A stretch of DNA of 64,000 nucleotides from Zopfochytrium polystomum. Taxonomy: Eukaryota; Chytridiomycota; Chytridiomycetes; Chytridiales; Chytridiaceae. Each line of letters begins with the position of its first letter. Position 1 is the stretch's first letter. Location: contig JAIVFJ010000037.1 in the NCBI GenBank assembly GCA_025765615.1, positions 62,001 through 126,000 on the forward strand. Reading direction: 5' to 3'. A program made the position numbers and the translations under genes. The notes beneath the pieces were generated by a model that saw nothing but the letters and a program-made list of their open reading frames with translations, ran no database searches and had not been told where the DNA came from. This document shows, in pieces, positions 43,901 through 53,365 of this stretch.

Positions 43901-44702
43901 TTGACTGAGAGTTCTGTTCTTGGCAAAGACTGTGAGCTGTGGAACTTGAATCTTGAATGCGGACTGTGAACTGTGGTACTTGAATCCTTGACTGTGGGTT
44001 CTGTGAACTAGAGTCTTGGCCATGACTGTGAGCTCCTTTTGCGCTACTTGAATCTTGACTGTGAACTGTGAACTGTGGAACTTGAGTCTTGGCTGGCTGT
44101 GAATCTTGAATCAAGGGCTTGAGAGCATGAGACTTGGGGGCTTGACTTGAGTTTTGGGTGACTGTTCCGATTGGTGGAGGTTGGACTTGACCAGTGACCC
44201 AATCAATGGCAGGGTTCTGGGCTTGCAGCCATGGTAATCCCAGGATGACAGAGAATGTGGGTGAGCCAAGGTCCAATACTTCCAGATTGACCATGGATGG
44301 TGGAAAGTCTTGGATGTGGAGGTTTAGCTTGGTTTCATGGCTGATTTCCTTGAACAGAGCATGATTGGCAAAGTGGACCTTGAGGGGTGTGGATTTCTTG
44401 ATCGTAGGAATGGCACAAGACTTGGCAAGGGTGGCATCAATGATGTTGCAGGATGATCCAGAGTCTATAAGGGCCTTGGTTGTGATGGTTGACTTGGGTG
44501 AGAGTTGAATCTTGACATCCATGGTGAGTTGGTGGGGCTTGGAATCTGAGGTGTTTGTGGTGCTGGTGGTGGTGATGAAACAGGGGCAGCTTGGAGGAGG
44601 GTCCAGGGAATTGCCCCTCAGTGAGCCTGGACCTGGGAGTTTGGGTGCTTCTTCCTTGGGCAGTCCTTGACAGCATGCTCCTTGGAGCCACAGTAAAAAC
44701 AC
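40983..44702 (-). CDS. Pol polyprotein of element B
   Basis: Same 1239-codon frame and domain order as A: protease, RT (YLDDILVFS), RNase H, integrase, chromodomain. It overlaps gag in the -1 frame. Only scattered replacements relative to A, for example IVSDRG for IISDRG and KALTAALG for KELTVALG in the integrase core, and several in the Ser/Gln-rich linker after the protease. Open throughout, so likely functional. Confidence 0.93.
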   Translation of the reverse strand: MFLLWLQGACCQGLPKEEAPKLPGPGSLRGNSLDPPPSCPCFITTTSTTNTSDSKPHQLTMDVKIQLSPKSTITTKALIDSGSSCNIIDATLAKSCAIPTIKKSTPLKVHFANHALFKEISHETKLNLHIQDFPPSMVNLEVLDLGSPTFSVILGLPWLQAQNPAIDWVTGQVQPPPIGTVTQNSSQAPKSHALKPLIQDSQPAKTQVPQFTVHSQDSSSAKGAHSHGQDSSSQNPQSRIQVPQFTVRIQDSSSTAHSLCQEQNSQSKIQESQFPVKNSCPTAEEHDNLDPSDPLLASKLPKEYLPYADVFSKTKADLLPAQRPYDCEIPLKDETCSPPFKPLYHLSPPEAKALQEYIEEMLNKGFIQPSKSPAGAPIFFVKKKDGGLRPCVDYRDLNEMTVKNRYPLPLISELLDKLSHARIFSKIDLRGAYNLVRIKPQDQWKTAFRCKYGHFEYLVMPFGLTNAPAIFQGMMNDIFRDILDLFVIVYLDDILVFSSDTASHMGHVKTVLERLRQHHLYAKLEKCEFHKTSIEFLGFIVSDKGISMAPDKIQTILEWKAPNSIKDVQSFLGFCNFYRTFIANYSAIAKPLTDLTKKTTKFEWTPAAQQAWLALKTATTSAPLLKHVDPLLPFTLETDASDYALGAVLSQPSSQDPSAPLHPVAYYSRKLNSAECNYTVHDKELLAIVEAFKFWRHYLAGSKGISVYSDHKNLTFFRARRLLKQRHARWAELLSEYDFKLCYSPGHLNTVADALSRRTDLAPEGGDGFTPPSKTHLSLLPDSVWAYAISKDPKPHKIQISQEEEKLEILKTRHDAATAGHPGEHKTYELVSRDFYWPGMRKYIKNYVSSCETCQRNKSSRHKPYGLLEPLPIAISPWSSISMDFIVKLPPSHGFDSILVVICRRTKLAHFIPCTENIDAQGTADLFLQHIFRLHGLPQSIVSDRGPQFRSQFWKALTAALGIKSQLSTAYHPQTDGQTERTNQTLEQYLRCYVSYQQDDWPTLLPLAEFALNNSLHSSTQLSPFFATYGFNPRGDLLGQETLSNVQAPAAASHLHKLKIINSFLDSTLKQAQEDASRFANTHRMDHDLAVGQQVWLLRKNLQTKRPSPKLDNLKLGPFKILEQINPVTFKLDLPASMKIHPVFHVSLLEKFVANSIPGRVVPPPPPVEVEGEEEFEVEQILDAKWFGRTLKFLVKWKGYSDADNTWEPESNLTHCQDLLLEFKTRYPTKLQKRPKRGR

Positions 44703-45541
44703 AGTCCCTGCTGGGCCCTCCTTGCTTTCTCCTCTTGGCTCAGAGGACCCTTAGGAAGTGTCTCAACTGCATCCACTTGCATGGGTTCAGGAACTGTAAG
44801 AGCTTGAGGAACTGGGGTAGGTCTTGATGTAGTTCCTACTTGTCTTTGCTTCAGCCTCTTGGAGTAGAGTCTGTTGTCAATCTTGATGGCAAGGAGAATG
44901 TACTCTTCCAAGGTCTCAGGGATGTGCAGAGACTGGGAGAGCATGTCTTGGATAGACTCATGGAGACCATCATGGTACAGCTCCATCAGAGCTGCATCAT
45001 TGTATCCAGAGTCTCTGGCTAGTTGCTTGAATTGGTTGGTGTAGGCCACACAAGATTGCTTTCCTTGCTTGATATGCTTGAGCTTGGATCTTGCTGTGCA
45101 AGATGCGTAGGGGTCACCAAAGGTAGCTTCCAGCCCCTCCCAGAGCTCTTGCAGGGTGGTGGGTGTGCTTGGGAGAGATCTGTACCATGATTGAGCTTGA
45201 CCAGACAGGAGGGTGCTTGTGAAAAGAACCTTGACTTGCTCACTGGGAAATCTTGAAGGTTGGAGAAGGATGACATTCTCCACAGTGGCCATAAAGTTCC
45301 TAAGGTCTTTGGCCAGCCCAGTGAACTTGTCAGGGCTGGGAACCTTGGGCTCTCTTGCTTGGTTGGCTTGGGGCAGGGGAAGAGCTTGATGTTCTTGTTG
45401 GTGAAGTTGTTGTTGAAGCTGGTGCTGCTGGTGAAGGACTTGTTCTTGAAGTTGGTGTGTCTGTCTTGAAAGGGCTTGTAATTGGTCCATCAAGGCTTGG
45501 AAGGCAGTTGCATCAGGGAAGGTGTTGTTTGGGTCAGACAT
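44618..45541 (-). CDS. Gag of element B
   Basis: 307 aa, ATG at 45541, nearly identical to the Gag at 5234-6157 (for example C for W near residue 149 and H for D in SQSLHIPE). CCHC knuckle CFYCGSKEHAVKDC intact. Confidence 0.92.
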   Translation of the reverse strand: MSDPNNTFPDATAFQALMDQLQALSRQTHQLQEQVLHQQHQLQQQLHQQEHQALPLPQANQAREPKVPSPDKFTGLAKDLRNFMATVENVILLQPSRFPSEQVKVLFTSTLLSGQAQSWYRSLPSTPTTLQELWEGLEATFGDPYASCTARSKLKHIKQGKQSCVAYTNQFKQLARDSGYNDAALMELYHDGLHESIQDMLSQSLHIPETLEEYILLAIKIDNRLYSKRLKQRQVGTTSRPTPVPQALTVPEPMQVDAVETLPKGPLSQEEKARRAQQGLCFYCGSKEHAVKDCPRKKHPNSQVQAH

Positions 45542-45568
45542 GATGGCAGAGAGTAGTAGGAGAGGGTG

Positions 45569-45579
45569 AAGTGAATTAT
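45569..45579 (-). promoter_or_regulatory. Self-primer-binding site of element B
   Basis: Same 11-nt sequence as in A, complementary to 45667-45657 in its own 5' LTR. The TATA box at 45695-45702 is again 35 bp upstream of that segment. Conserved in both copies. Confidence 0.8.
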
Positions 45580-45581
45580 GA

Positions 45582-45939
45582 TGTCAGGAACATGGCAGGA
45601 CAAGGCAAGGCATGGCAGACAAGGAACTGAGAGGAGTGATGATTGTATTGGAAACAATAATTCACTTGAGGGATGGGACAGGTCCCCCATCCCCCTTTTA
45701 TACCTTTTGAGAGTGTTCCTTGTCAAGACTCAAAGAAAGTTCCAGAAAGAGCAATTAGTAATACAATGATACCAATGATACCAATGACAACAAGACAAGT
45801 CAGGAAAGCAAAGAAGGTTCCAGAAGGCTCCACAAGGTTCCATGAAGGAATGTTCTAGAAGGTTCCAGAAGGTTCCAGAAGGTTCCATGAAGAAATGTTC
45901 TAGAAGGTTCCAGAGGTTTCCAGAGGGTGATTCATAACA
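45582..45939 (-). repeat. 5' LTR of element B
   Basis: 358 bp, matching 40625-40982 by eye; followed by ATTTG. Confidence 0.95.
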
Positions 45940-46599
45940 ATTTGTGTGCAACACACATCTTCTATTCTGGACCATTTCTCCATACTATGCGCAACGCAAT
46001 GTCGTCCAACCTAAACTCGTTTGTTGGCATGTTCACTGGCAAGACGCTGATGGAATTCATGACTTTATTAGCAACCTTCAGATCAAGGTTATTGGTGAAA
46101 AGGGAATCCAGGACCTAACGCAGACAGACCTATTCCGGCTTGAGAGACCTTTCTGCAACGAGGAGCCTACCATACATACGTCACACACCTACCCAAGGAT
46201 CAGTGGGACAGATGGCGTTTCTGGTTGCACTGTCGAAATGGTGGGCACAGCACACCAGAGCCAAAGGCTGGTGAAACACTCTCAAGAGTTAGGTGAAGAC
46301 AGCGGTGATTCTAGCTTTGCTTTCCTAGGCTTCACTGGCGAGGACAATGCGATTAGAATCACACTCAATGGGTTCAGAGAAATGTTGAACTGGGGCAGCT
46401 CACAGCAGCTCCAGGTCAGCTGACTGTTGTCTGAACCAATGTTGAACCAAGGACTGGTTCATTTGAAATGCCCCTGATGATTTAAAATCATCTTTCCTCT
46501 GTGGGAAGACTGGTCACTGGACACAGACCTTTGGACAGACCTTGGTTGATTTTGAAATGCTCCTGAAGATTTCAAATCATTTTCCCCTCTCTGTGGGGA
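45940..46599 (+). other. Flank of B, unrecognised open stretch
   Basis: A frame of about 160 codons (45944-46423) ends LNGFREMLNWGSSQQLQVS. No domain recognised. After it come two short inexact copies of a GAAATGC(C/T)CCTGA-GATTT-AAATCAT motif (about 46465-46590). Confidence 0.3.
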
Positions 46600-46815
46600 G
46601 ACCAGCATTAGCCTACAAGCTGGGGCTTTGGTTGTAGTGGGCCTTCAGTTGCTTCACATTGCCAGTCTACCCCCGACTCAGTCATATAGGCGTGCTTTCA
46701 ATAAGGCCCACTGGAGGTGACGTTAATTGCAGTAGCACAGAATCCAACCCATCGTGCCGTCACCTCCAACACCAGAGCTGTACATTGTTATCTGATTCAC
46801 TTTCGCTGTGCTTAC
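46600..46815 (-). repeat. Dispersed repeat G, copy 1
   Basis: About 215 bp matching 53138-53365 in reverse orientation (shared blocks include TGCTACTGCAATTAACGTCACC, split here as TGCTACTGCAATTAACG, and AGCTTGTAGGCTA). No coding potential. It could be part of a decayed LTR element or a SINE-like unit. Confidence 0.6.
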
Positions 46816-46887
46816 CTGAGGGGTGACATTTTTTACCAATTCCACCAGGGCCACTGGTGTTAATTCTGGCTCAGGTAGCTGTTCAAT

Positions 46888-47232
46888 GTGTTGAGATTCG
46901 ACCCACAGGGTACACTACGCCTGTTACTGCTGATCCCTTTGATCACATTGGATGGGGTGTTTGAAGGGCTCAGTAGATTCAATACTTGAATGGGGCGCTT
47001 GGAAGGGCTAATCTGTTCTCAATAAAAAGAGATAGGCAAAGGCAGCTGTTGTTCTGGCTTTGTTCATCCTACCAGTAGGAACAAGGCAATTGGAACATGC
47101 ACAAAAACGCTCAAACTACGCACTCTGGACATGTAACACAGCACAGCAAGCATGCAGAAGCAGTGTACCACTGCCCCATACTCTGAAATTCCGCTCCCTG
47201 ATCTGGAAATCCGCTCTCTGCTTCGGAATTCA
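46888..47232 (+). repeat. LTR fragment of family E
   Basis: Starts TGTTGAGATTCGACCCAC and matches the first ~340 bp of the solo LTR at 61048 and the LTR at 63691. It is cut off where LINE copy 1 begins, either because the LINE inserted into it or by recombination. Confidence 0.75.
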
Positions 47233-47346
47233 GGGTTAGGGTTAGAGGGGCTTTTTCTCTTGCTCGATTTCCGCCGGGTCATTAGAGACACCGGGGAGGT
47301 CGTTGTCGACTGTCGAAGCCGCGCACGACGCCACAGTCGAGCCACT

Positions 47347-47970
47347 TTGAGTAAACAACTAAAGCTATCGTTCGCACCAGCCCCATCCGCATCCTCCTCC
47401 GACTCACCTGCCTCAGATCCCGTCCACCTCACCGATCCATCAGCTACCTCTACCCAACGTACTTTCGATCGTAGCCGGTTCGACGTCAGCACCGTAGCCG
47501 AATTCCGCGATCTCGAACGTGCCCTTTTCAAGTTCCATCAGAAGCAGATCATCTGCCCCCACTGCCGGTACCCGTTTATCTCCAAAGGCATCGCAGGGCG
47601 CCCAAACTCTGTTTCTGGAATCCAGCGTCTCTCAATTGCGTGTACGCACTGCCGCCCACCCGTTGCCCGACGGTTTCACACAGAACTTGAGCGACTACAC
47701 CCGTCCCACTCTGCTGCCCTTGTCGGCGCACTTCGCCACGTCCACGCCACCGCCACCGCTGCTCGCATCAGCGCATCTGCTATCAGTACGGACCTGCCTG
47801 TCACACCAGATCGTCCCAACTTCGCTGATCGCAAGAATCGCACTCCCCCATCGGTGGACTCCTCTGATCCAAAGCGAAACAAGTCGGCGTCGAACGACGC
47901 CACCACTCCCTCCCGATCTCCATCTCTCTCACCACCGCTAAGCCGCATCCTTCCGTCCCCCTTTGTCTAA
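47347..47970 (+). CDS. LINE zinc-ribbon frame upstream of ORF1
   Basis: About 207 codons from a conserved TTG: SKQLKLSF, AEFRDLERALFKFHQKQ, then a CX2C...CX2C pair, CPHCRYPFISKGIAGRP ... SIACTHCRPP, and a Ser/Pro-rich tail. It is conserved in LINE copy 2 (59750-60544), including the two CxxC pairs. No in-frame ATG is seen near the start, and copy 2 has an upstream stop, so translation start is unclear (non-AUG or spliced). Probably a nucleic-acid-binding accessory protein. Confidence 0.6.
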   Translation: MSKQLKLSFAPAPSASSSDSPASDPVHLTDPSATSTQRTFDRSRFDVSTVAEFRDLERALFKFHQKQIICPHCRYPFISKGIAGRPNSVSGIQRLSIACTHCRPPVARRFHTELERLHPSHSAALVGALRHVHATATAARISASAISTDLPVTPDRPNFADRKNRTPPSVDSSDPKRNKSASNDATTPSRSPSLSPPLSRILPSPFV

Positions 47971-47994
47971 AGTTCGGCACCTGAGCAAGCCGAT

Positions 47995-49194
47995 ATGTCC
48001 CAACTCAGTCAGACTTCCTTCTCTCAGGCGATGTTTCCTGACCCCCCACCCCGACGCCCTCCCCCGACGATGGACGAGGTTTCTGACTTCATGCAACGAA
48101 CAAACGCACTTCTTAAGCTCCACGGCGAGAAACATGATTACAGCGTGGCGGAGATTGACCGCCTCAAGGGTGAGATTGGCCGCCTCAACGAGACCATCAA
48201 ACGAAAAGACAATCGCATTCATGAATTGGAGGCGGAAATTCGGCTACTGAAGGCTACTCGTGGCATTGACGACGGCGACGGCAGCCAACGCAGGCCTCCA
48301 GCCCGCGTTGACGACGACCCCACTTGGGATTCTGATGAGGAAGACCGAGAGCGCCCACGATCTACCAGGGGGGGGCGCCGCCCCCCCTCGCGCATGTCTG
48401 AGCGCCCACCGACACCTGGAGGAGGCTGGCCAAGCTTGCCTCGTACAAAGCAGAATGTGCACCCGCTAAGTTTCGCTGCAACTGTTGCGCTCAATGGTCC
48501 TAAGCCCATCCATCCCAGCCCGTTCGTGAAAGGCATCTTTGTTGCTGCCGATCCCAATGCCTCTGTTGAAGACAAGATTGCTCAGGTTCTGAGGCCGCGT
48601 CCCTCAGCCGTCGCGGCTCGGCGCTCAGCGCCAGGCTACGTTCGGCCTGAGTCGTCGCTGCCCGAGGCTAAGTTTGTTCCAGTGTACATCCGACCTAACC
48701 TTTCAGATGTGGGTCGGGCTAACCCCCGCCACAGCATGAGACTTGTGTTCAGACCTGAGAAGGGCTTCCCCAGAGTACCAGAAATTTCAGTCATTGGCCA
48801 ATATGCTGCTCTGATGGAATGCTGGGTGTATGAGGGAGACAAGGAGAAGTTCATCAAGGCTTGTGCTGATGCTGAGATTGCTGTGGACACTGATTGTGAG
48901 CCCTGGATGCCCTCGAAGTTGAAGGATTCTCCTGAAGCTAGGGAAGCAGCTGTGCAGGCGTACATCCGCCGGGTTGCTGGGATCTTGAACCATCCATTCT
49001 TCAGACCACCACCAAATGTTGCCAAGTCTATCTATGCATCTGTGCCAAAGAAGTTGGAGACACTCTTGAGGGGGAAGCTGAAGGATCTCTCTCTGTACCC
49101 ATCTGCACCCTCTGGTGCGAAGGGGAAGGGGAGGGAAACTGAGACTGAACCCACTGCTGTGCGTGCAGGCGATGCCAATGCCATGGAAACATGA
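47995..49194 (+). CDS. LINE ORF1 protein
   Basis: 399 aa, ATG at 47995. Pro-rich N-terminus (MFPDPPPRRPPPTMDEV), a coiled coil at about residues 30-85 (EIDRLKGEIGRLNETIKRKD, heptads continue to IRLLK), a charged region, then a conserved C-terminal half (KFVPVYIRPNLSDVG, RLVFRPEKGFPRVPEISVIG, GILNHPFFRPPPNVAKSIYA) kept in copy 2. The layout is typical of LINE ORF1: trimer or dimer coiled coil followed by an RNA-binding part. The stop overlaps the ORF2 start (ATGA at 49191-49194). Confidence 0.8.
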   Translation: MSQLSQTSFSQAMFPDPPPRRPPPTMDEVSDFMQRTNALLKLHGEKHDYSVAEIDRLKGEIGRLNETIKRKDNRIHELEAEIRLLKATRGIDDGDGSQRRPPARVDDDPTWDSDEEDRERPRSTRGGRRPPSRMSERPPTPGGGWPSLPRTKQNVHPLSFAATVALNGPKPIHPSPFVKGIFVAADPNASVEDKIAQVLRPRPSAVAARRSAPGYVRPESSLPEAKFVPVYIRPNLSDVGRANPRHSMRLVFRPEKGFPRVPEISVIGQYAALMECWVYEGDKEKFIKACADAEIAVDTDCEPWMPSKLKDSPEAREAAVQAYIRRVAGILNHPFFRPPPNVAKSIYASVPKKLETLLRGKLKDLSLYPSAPSGAKGKGRETETEPTAVRAGDANAMET

Positions 49195-49374
49195 GCAAGT
49201 CATTGAGATTTGGATTTTTGAATGCCCATGGATCCTTAGCTGGACATTCAGATCAAGTTCAAGGAATTTTTTCAGATTTTCAAGTAGACTATATGTTGTT
49301 TTCAGATATTGGAATGTGGAGTTCTGACAGTATGAGTGCAGTTCGGGGTGTTGTTGCTGAGGCAAGGGGGGTGC

Positions 49375-49603
49375 TGTTAGTTTTGGGTCTTTTGGTGTAA
49401 GCAGTGTGCAGGAGCTTTGACCAGTTTCTGCTCTGCAAGGATGACTTGCAGCATTTTGCAAGTGATGGTCCTTGTAACAGTTTTGTATAAAGACAAACAC
49501 AAGACTGACAGAAGCCAAGATCAACCTCCCACCACCACCACCTTCAGTAGTGTACACCACAGCAGCCCAACCCATCAATCAGCCACCATAGCAAATTCTT
49601 TCA
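49375..49603 (+). repeat. 5' LTR of element D
   Basis: 229 bp; TATAAA at 49486-49491; (CCA)n tract near its 3' side. Confidence 0.93.
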
Positions 49604-49617
49604 TACAAAACTGTTAC
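49604..49617 (+). promoter_or_regulatory. Primer-site position of D, complementary to its own U3
   Basis: TACAAAACTGTTAC directly follows the 5' LTR and is the exact reverse complement of 49474-49487 (GTAACAGTTTTGTA) in the LTR. The LTR partner overlaps the TATA box, so it should lie in U3, at the 3' end of the RNA rather than the 5' end. Could be a self-priming or circularising contact, or a tRNA-derived primer site with chance pairing. Confidence 0.45.
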
Positions 49618-50202
49618 CCATCCCAATCACTTCCCCCTTGGTTTCAACAAAATCCAATCAGTAGAAGGGGTTGTACGCTTTTCAGATCTGCCAACTTCGT
49701 GGAGCGATCACAGGCGCTACAGACATCGTACAGCAATTTCGTTACTACCATCGGAAAGCTCTTGATCTCCTCTTTCCAACGAACCCACCTGATCTCGGAT
49801 CGGACGCTCCTACGTCGTATCCACCGCCTCCAAAGTTGTCGCCTACTTTTCCAACTTCAACCTCAATTTGCTCGCCTTCCAGACCTCCCCCAGCCGATCC
49901 CAAGCTATCATTAGAAAGGCCTGCTTCGGGACTACACGACTGCCACCAACGGCACCCCAAAATCACTCTCCTTCGTGATAACCGACGCCTTTTTCCATTC
50001 AGGGTCACCAGATTACCTCCAACCCTCACCATTAATTTTTGATTTTTTGTCCCCAATTGCAGACAACGACCACCCCCCTACCTGACACACACCAAGCTAA
50101 CAAACCAACTTTTCATCTGCTGCAACACCACCTTCACAACACACCCAAAATCCAACGAAATCCCTTCAAACTTGGCACACATAATCGTCCTGAGAAAACA
50201 AC

Positions 50203-50625
50203 ATGACTACTGACTCAACCAATCACATCAACGCAGAGCAGAACGATGCAGTTGATCCACTAGACCTCTGTGACACTGGAACCTGTCTCATCAGAGATGG
50301 ACCATTCCAAGGACAGAGATTCCAACTGGTGCCTCCGCCTCGTGGACAAGAGAAAGGAACTTGGTTTCCTGGTGCACAGAACCAGAATGCACATTGCTGT
50401 CTAATCATTCCTCGCCACATCTATCGAGCCCTCACCCAAATCACACCTGGTCGAACTTGCAAAGGAGATCATTGACGACTTTGAATGCATTAAAATGGAA
50501 CCAACTGAAGCCTCAGATGCCGTCATTACCCGATTCACTGAAGCATACCATCGAGTCGACAGCTTTGCAAAGTCAGCAGCTGGAGAACTTCTCCATCATA
50601 TTCGCCCTTTCCAACAAGTTGTTTG
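50203..50625 (+). pseudogene. Gag-like remnant in element D
   Basis: ATG at 50203, 90 codons (MTTDSTNHINAEQNDAVDPL...), then a frame change near 50460 into FECIKMEPTEASDAV and SFAKSAAGELLHHI. Position after the LTR and leader suggests gag. No zinc knuckle seen. Confidence 0.4.
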
Positions 50626-51534
50626 AATCTTTGTTGGCTCACTGGGCCAAAGCCCATTGGATATGGGGAAAGGAAAAGTTTTTCTTGTTGTCAGCAACCC
50701 AGCTCCTCAGATAACAAGTTTAGCCAAACTAATCTCACGCTTCAAAAACCTGTTTAACAAAACAACTTTGATAAGCAACACATCGAGCTGGCTGATCAAG
50801 CAACAATCACTCGGCTACTGCTGCACCAGAAATCACCACACCAACTATTACTATCCTGGTTATCTGCCTCTTCATATTGATTGAACAACAAACAGCAGAG
50901 GTCCTCAAAAACCAACCAGCTCCATCAACTAATAATCAATCTGCTAAGTGTTTTGCTGTTCGCTTTTGATATGCATCAAAGTAACTGCCTTTATCCTCTC
51001 AACATTCAGCCATGCAGTCTCCTGTCAGTAATGATTCATCATTCCATGAACATCAACACAGGCATTTTAGTTTTTGGAGACTTGCACCTCTAACAACTGT
51101 CCCTGTGCCCTCTTAATAATACTTACTCATTTTCAACAGGGCATAACAAATTAGGAATTAATGATATGGTGTTTTCCTCGTCTATCAACCCATGGAGTTG
51201 GCAGTTCAATTTCTGGATTCCCTGATACAATTATCATTGACATGGCCACCTTTTGAGATCAGAGTGTTTTCAACCACACTGAAACTCTCACCATCAAACA
51301 TATTAGTGATTGGGATGACCAACAGTTGTGCAAGTGCCAACTCTCACAACCATGGCAACCTTGTGCAATTTCCACATAACTTTGGACTCTGTTGCATCAA
51401 GCTAAGCCTCTCTTTATCTTTTCTCACATAACTTCAGCACTTCAGCCAAAGACAATTTGCAGTCCATTCATTGATAGAACAAGGACTGGTTGAGTAGTTT
51501 AACAATCCTCTAACCATTTTGTAAACAGTCTATT
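50626..51534. other. Non-coding interior of D
   Basis: A/T- and CA-rich, many stops in all frames. Nothing recognised. Confidence 0.5.
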
Positions 51535-51695
51535 CTGAGTGGTTGCTAGGCAAGCGTGACCGGCACAGGGTCAAAACCTCTCATATATTGTCTGCTTGAG
51601 CAGAGGAGGAGGAAAACTGTTGACACTGGGTTTCCGTTCCACTTAATACTCGGAGTACTTGTCATCAGCACAAGCCAGCGCCCAGTCCAACATCA
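51535..51695 (-). repeat. Dispersed repeat F, copy 2
   Basis: Reverse-orientation match to 39645-39800. Followed by CTTAGGGGGGAGG (51709-51721), a polypurine-tract-like sequence, so a nested or captured LTR fragment is likely. Confidence 0.55.
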
Positions 51696-53137
51696 AACAT
51701 CATCTTCCACTTAGGGGGGAGGATTCTAGGGATAAGTGAAAGATGATCGCTGGCACTGTATTGCCAATTAGATGGAGAATGCTTGGAATAAGTGAACGAT
51801 GATCATCAGCGCAGAGTTGCAAAGTGGTCTCAGCATGGATTGGCACCAACTTGGCGTGGTCTTCTTGGTGCCAGGCTGCTGCCTTGGAAAACACTCTATC
51901 TATTTTAGCCAAATGAATCTGGACTCAGGATTCGAACTATGGAATACACTATTATTGCTGGGCTTACTTGACTCTGGCTAGGGACCTCAACTCACACATA
52001 TTGACTGCTCCAGCTTTTATACACAGACATACTAACACACAACACCAGGTCCCACATCACAGGAAATTCCACAGCCATACCTGAATCCTCACCTTGTTTG
52101 CATCACCCTGATGAATTATCCTAACCAACTTCTGTGACAAAACACAATGTTCCTTGAAATAACTTTTGCCTCATTCCGAGGAGTATCAACGTTTATCTTT
52201 ATTGAACACTCAACACTAACACTTTTTCAGAGCAAACTATAAACAAGCTCAACCTTGCAAGATTACTGAAGTTCCATTCTCATCTAAGATTCTTCCTTTG
52301 CTGAACCAAATCTAACTGACTCTAGCTTTCAAACTGCTCTTAATAGAGTCACTCCAGAACAGCTATGTTCTTTGAATGCCTCATGCATTCATCCAGCATG
52401 CATTCATGCAGCATAACCAGGATCTGGAAGCTTCAGAGATTGCCCTCAACTTTTGTAATCTGACCAGAAACTTTGTGGTTTGGCTTGGATGTTAGACTTG
52501 ACAAAAACATTCTGCTGATTCTTTAATGAGGCAGAGTAGAAGACATCAGGCTAAGTCTTTGTTCCCTTTGCCTGCACTAACACTCTTCTACTAGCATAAA
52601 TTCCACAACATCATATGGAGACTAAAGGCAAATCATCATCAAGCAATCAAACTCTGTGGAAACATCTGGATATACTAACTCTCACTAATGCTTTCTACCA
52701 CTAACTTTGCATCTATCTTTATTTTCCACTCTAGACCAACAAAAACAAAAATCAACCACCTCACACACAGTTACAATTACCATATCAATAAACTATTCAA
52801 ACCTCAGCAATCTCAGCAAAATTCAGGAAACCTTCAACTATTCATTCCTGCAGATCAGCTTCAGAAACAACACCAACATCACCACTTTGCTCCATTCAGT
52901 CAGCAGTCACCTTGAACCATCTTTGAACCTGAATTTTGCCAGTTGAACAAGTTGAATTGGAATTGCTTTCAGTTTTCTGCAGCCTCAACAAAGTCAGACA
53001 AAGCATCAACCATTCCCCACAGCAGAGTCACTCCAGAAAACAACAACTTCCTCCATTCGGTCAGCATTCAGCTTCAGCAATCAGAATTGGAAAAAGTTAA
53101 ACTGGAATTGGTAAAAAGTATCAACCACATGGTAATC
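51696..53137. other. Non-coding interior of D
   Basis: Low coding potential. A pair of imperfect repeats of GGAATAAGTGAACGATGATC-like sequence at 51729-51750 and 51783-51803. Otherwise CA/TC-rich. Confidence 0.45.
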
Positions 53138-53365
53138 CACAGCGAAAGTGAATCGGATAACGGTGTACAGCTCTGGTGTTGGAGGTGACGGCACGACGGG
53201 TTGGATTCCGTGCTACTGCAATTAACGTCACCCCCAGTGGGCCTTACTGGGAGCACTATAGGCATGACTGTGGAAGGCCGGACTGATGTGGCAGACCGGC
53301 AATGTGAAATCAACCGAAGGCCCACGAACACCGAAGTCCCAGCTTGTAGGCTAGTGCGGCCTGGA
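53138..53365 (+). repeat. Dispersed repeat G, copy 2
   Basis: Reverse-orientation partner of 46600-46815. The GC-rich sequence continues to about 53600 without a visible partner. Confidence 0.6.

Larger units (their letters stand above)
40625..45939 (-). mobile_element. Ty3/gypsy chromovirus B (intact)
   Basis: 5315-bp sister of element A on the minus strand. LTRs of 358 bp (40625-40982, 45582-45939) look identical to each other by eye, with the duplication ATTTG at 40620-40624 and 45940-45944. It has the same gag, pol, self-priming site, TATA box and GAA/TTC array. LTRs differ from A's by a few substitutions and a 5-bp length change, so A and B are separate insertions from closely related masters. 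Confidence 0.97.

Noticed and set aside
45944..46423. 160-codon frame beside element B as a gene
   Set aside because: No domain, and the frame is part of a probable decayed repeat interrupted by B.
51905..51970. tRNA-like box B (GGATTCGAACTATGG on the plus strand)
   Set aside because: Reading the minus strand, I could not fold a D-arm or a consistent acceptor stem; at most a SINE or chance match.
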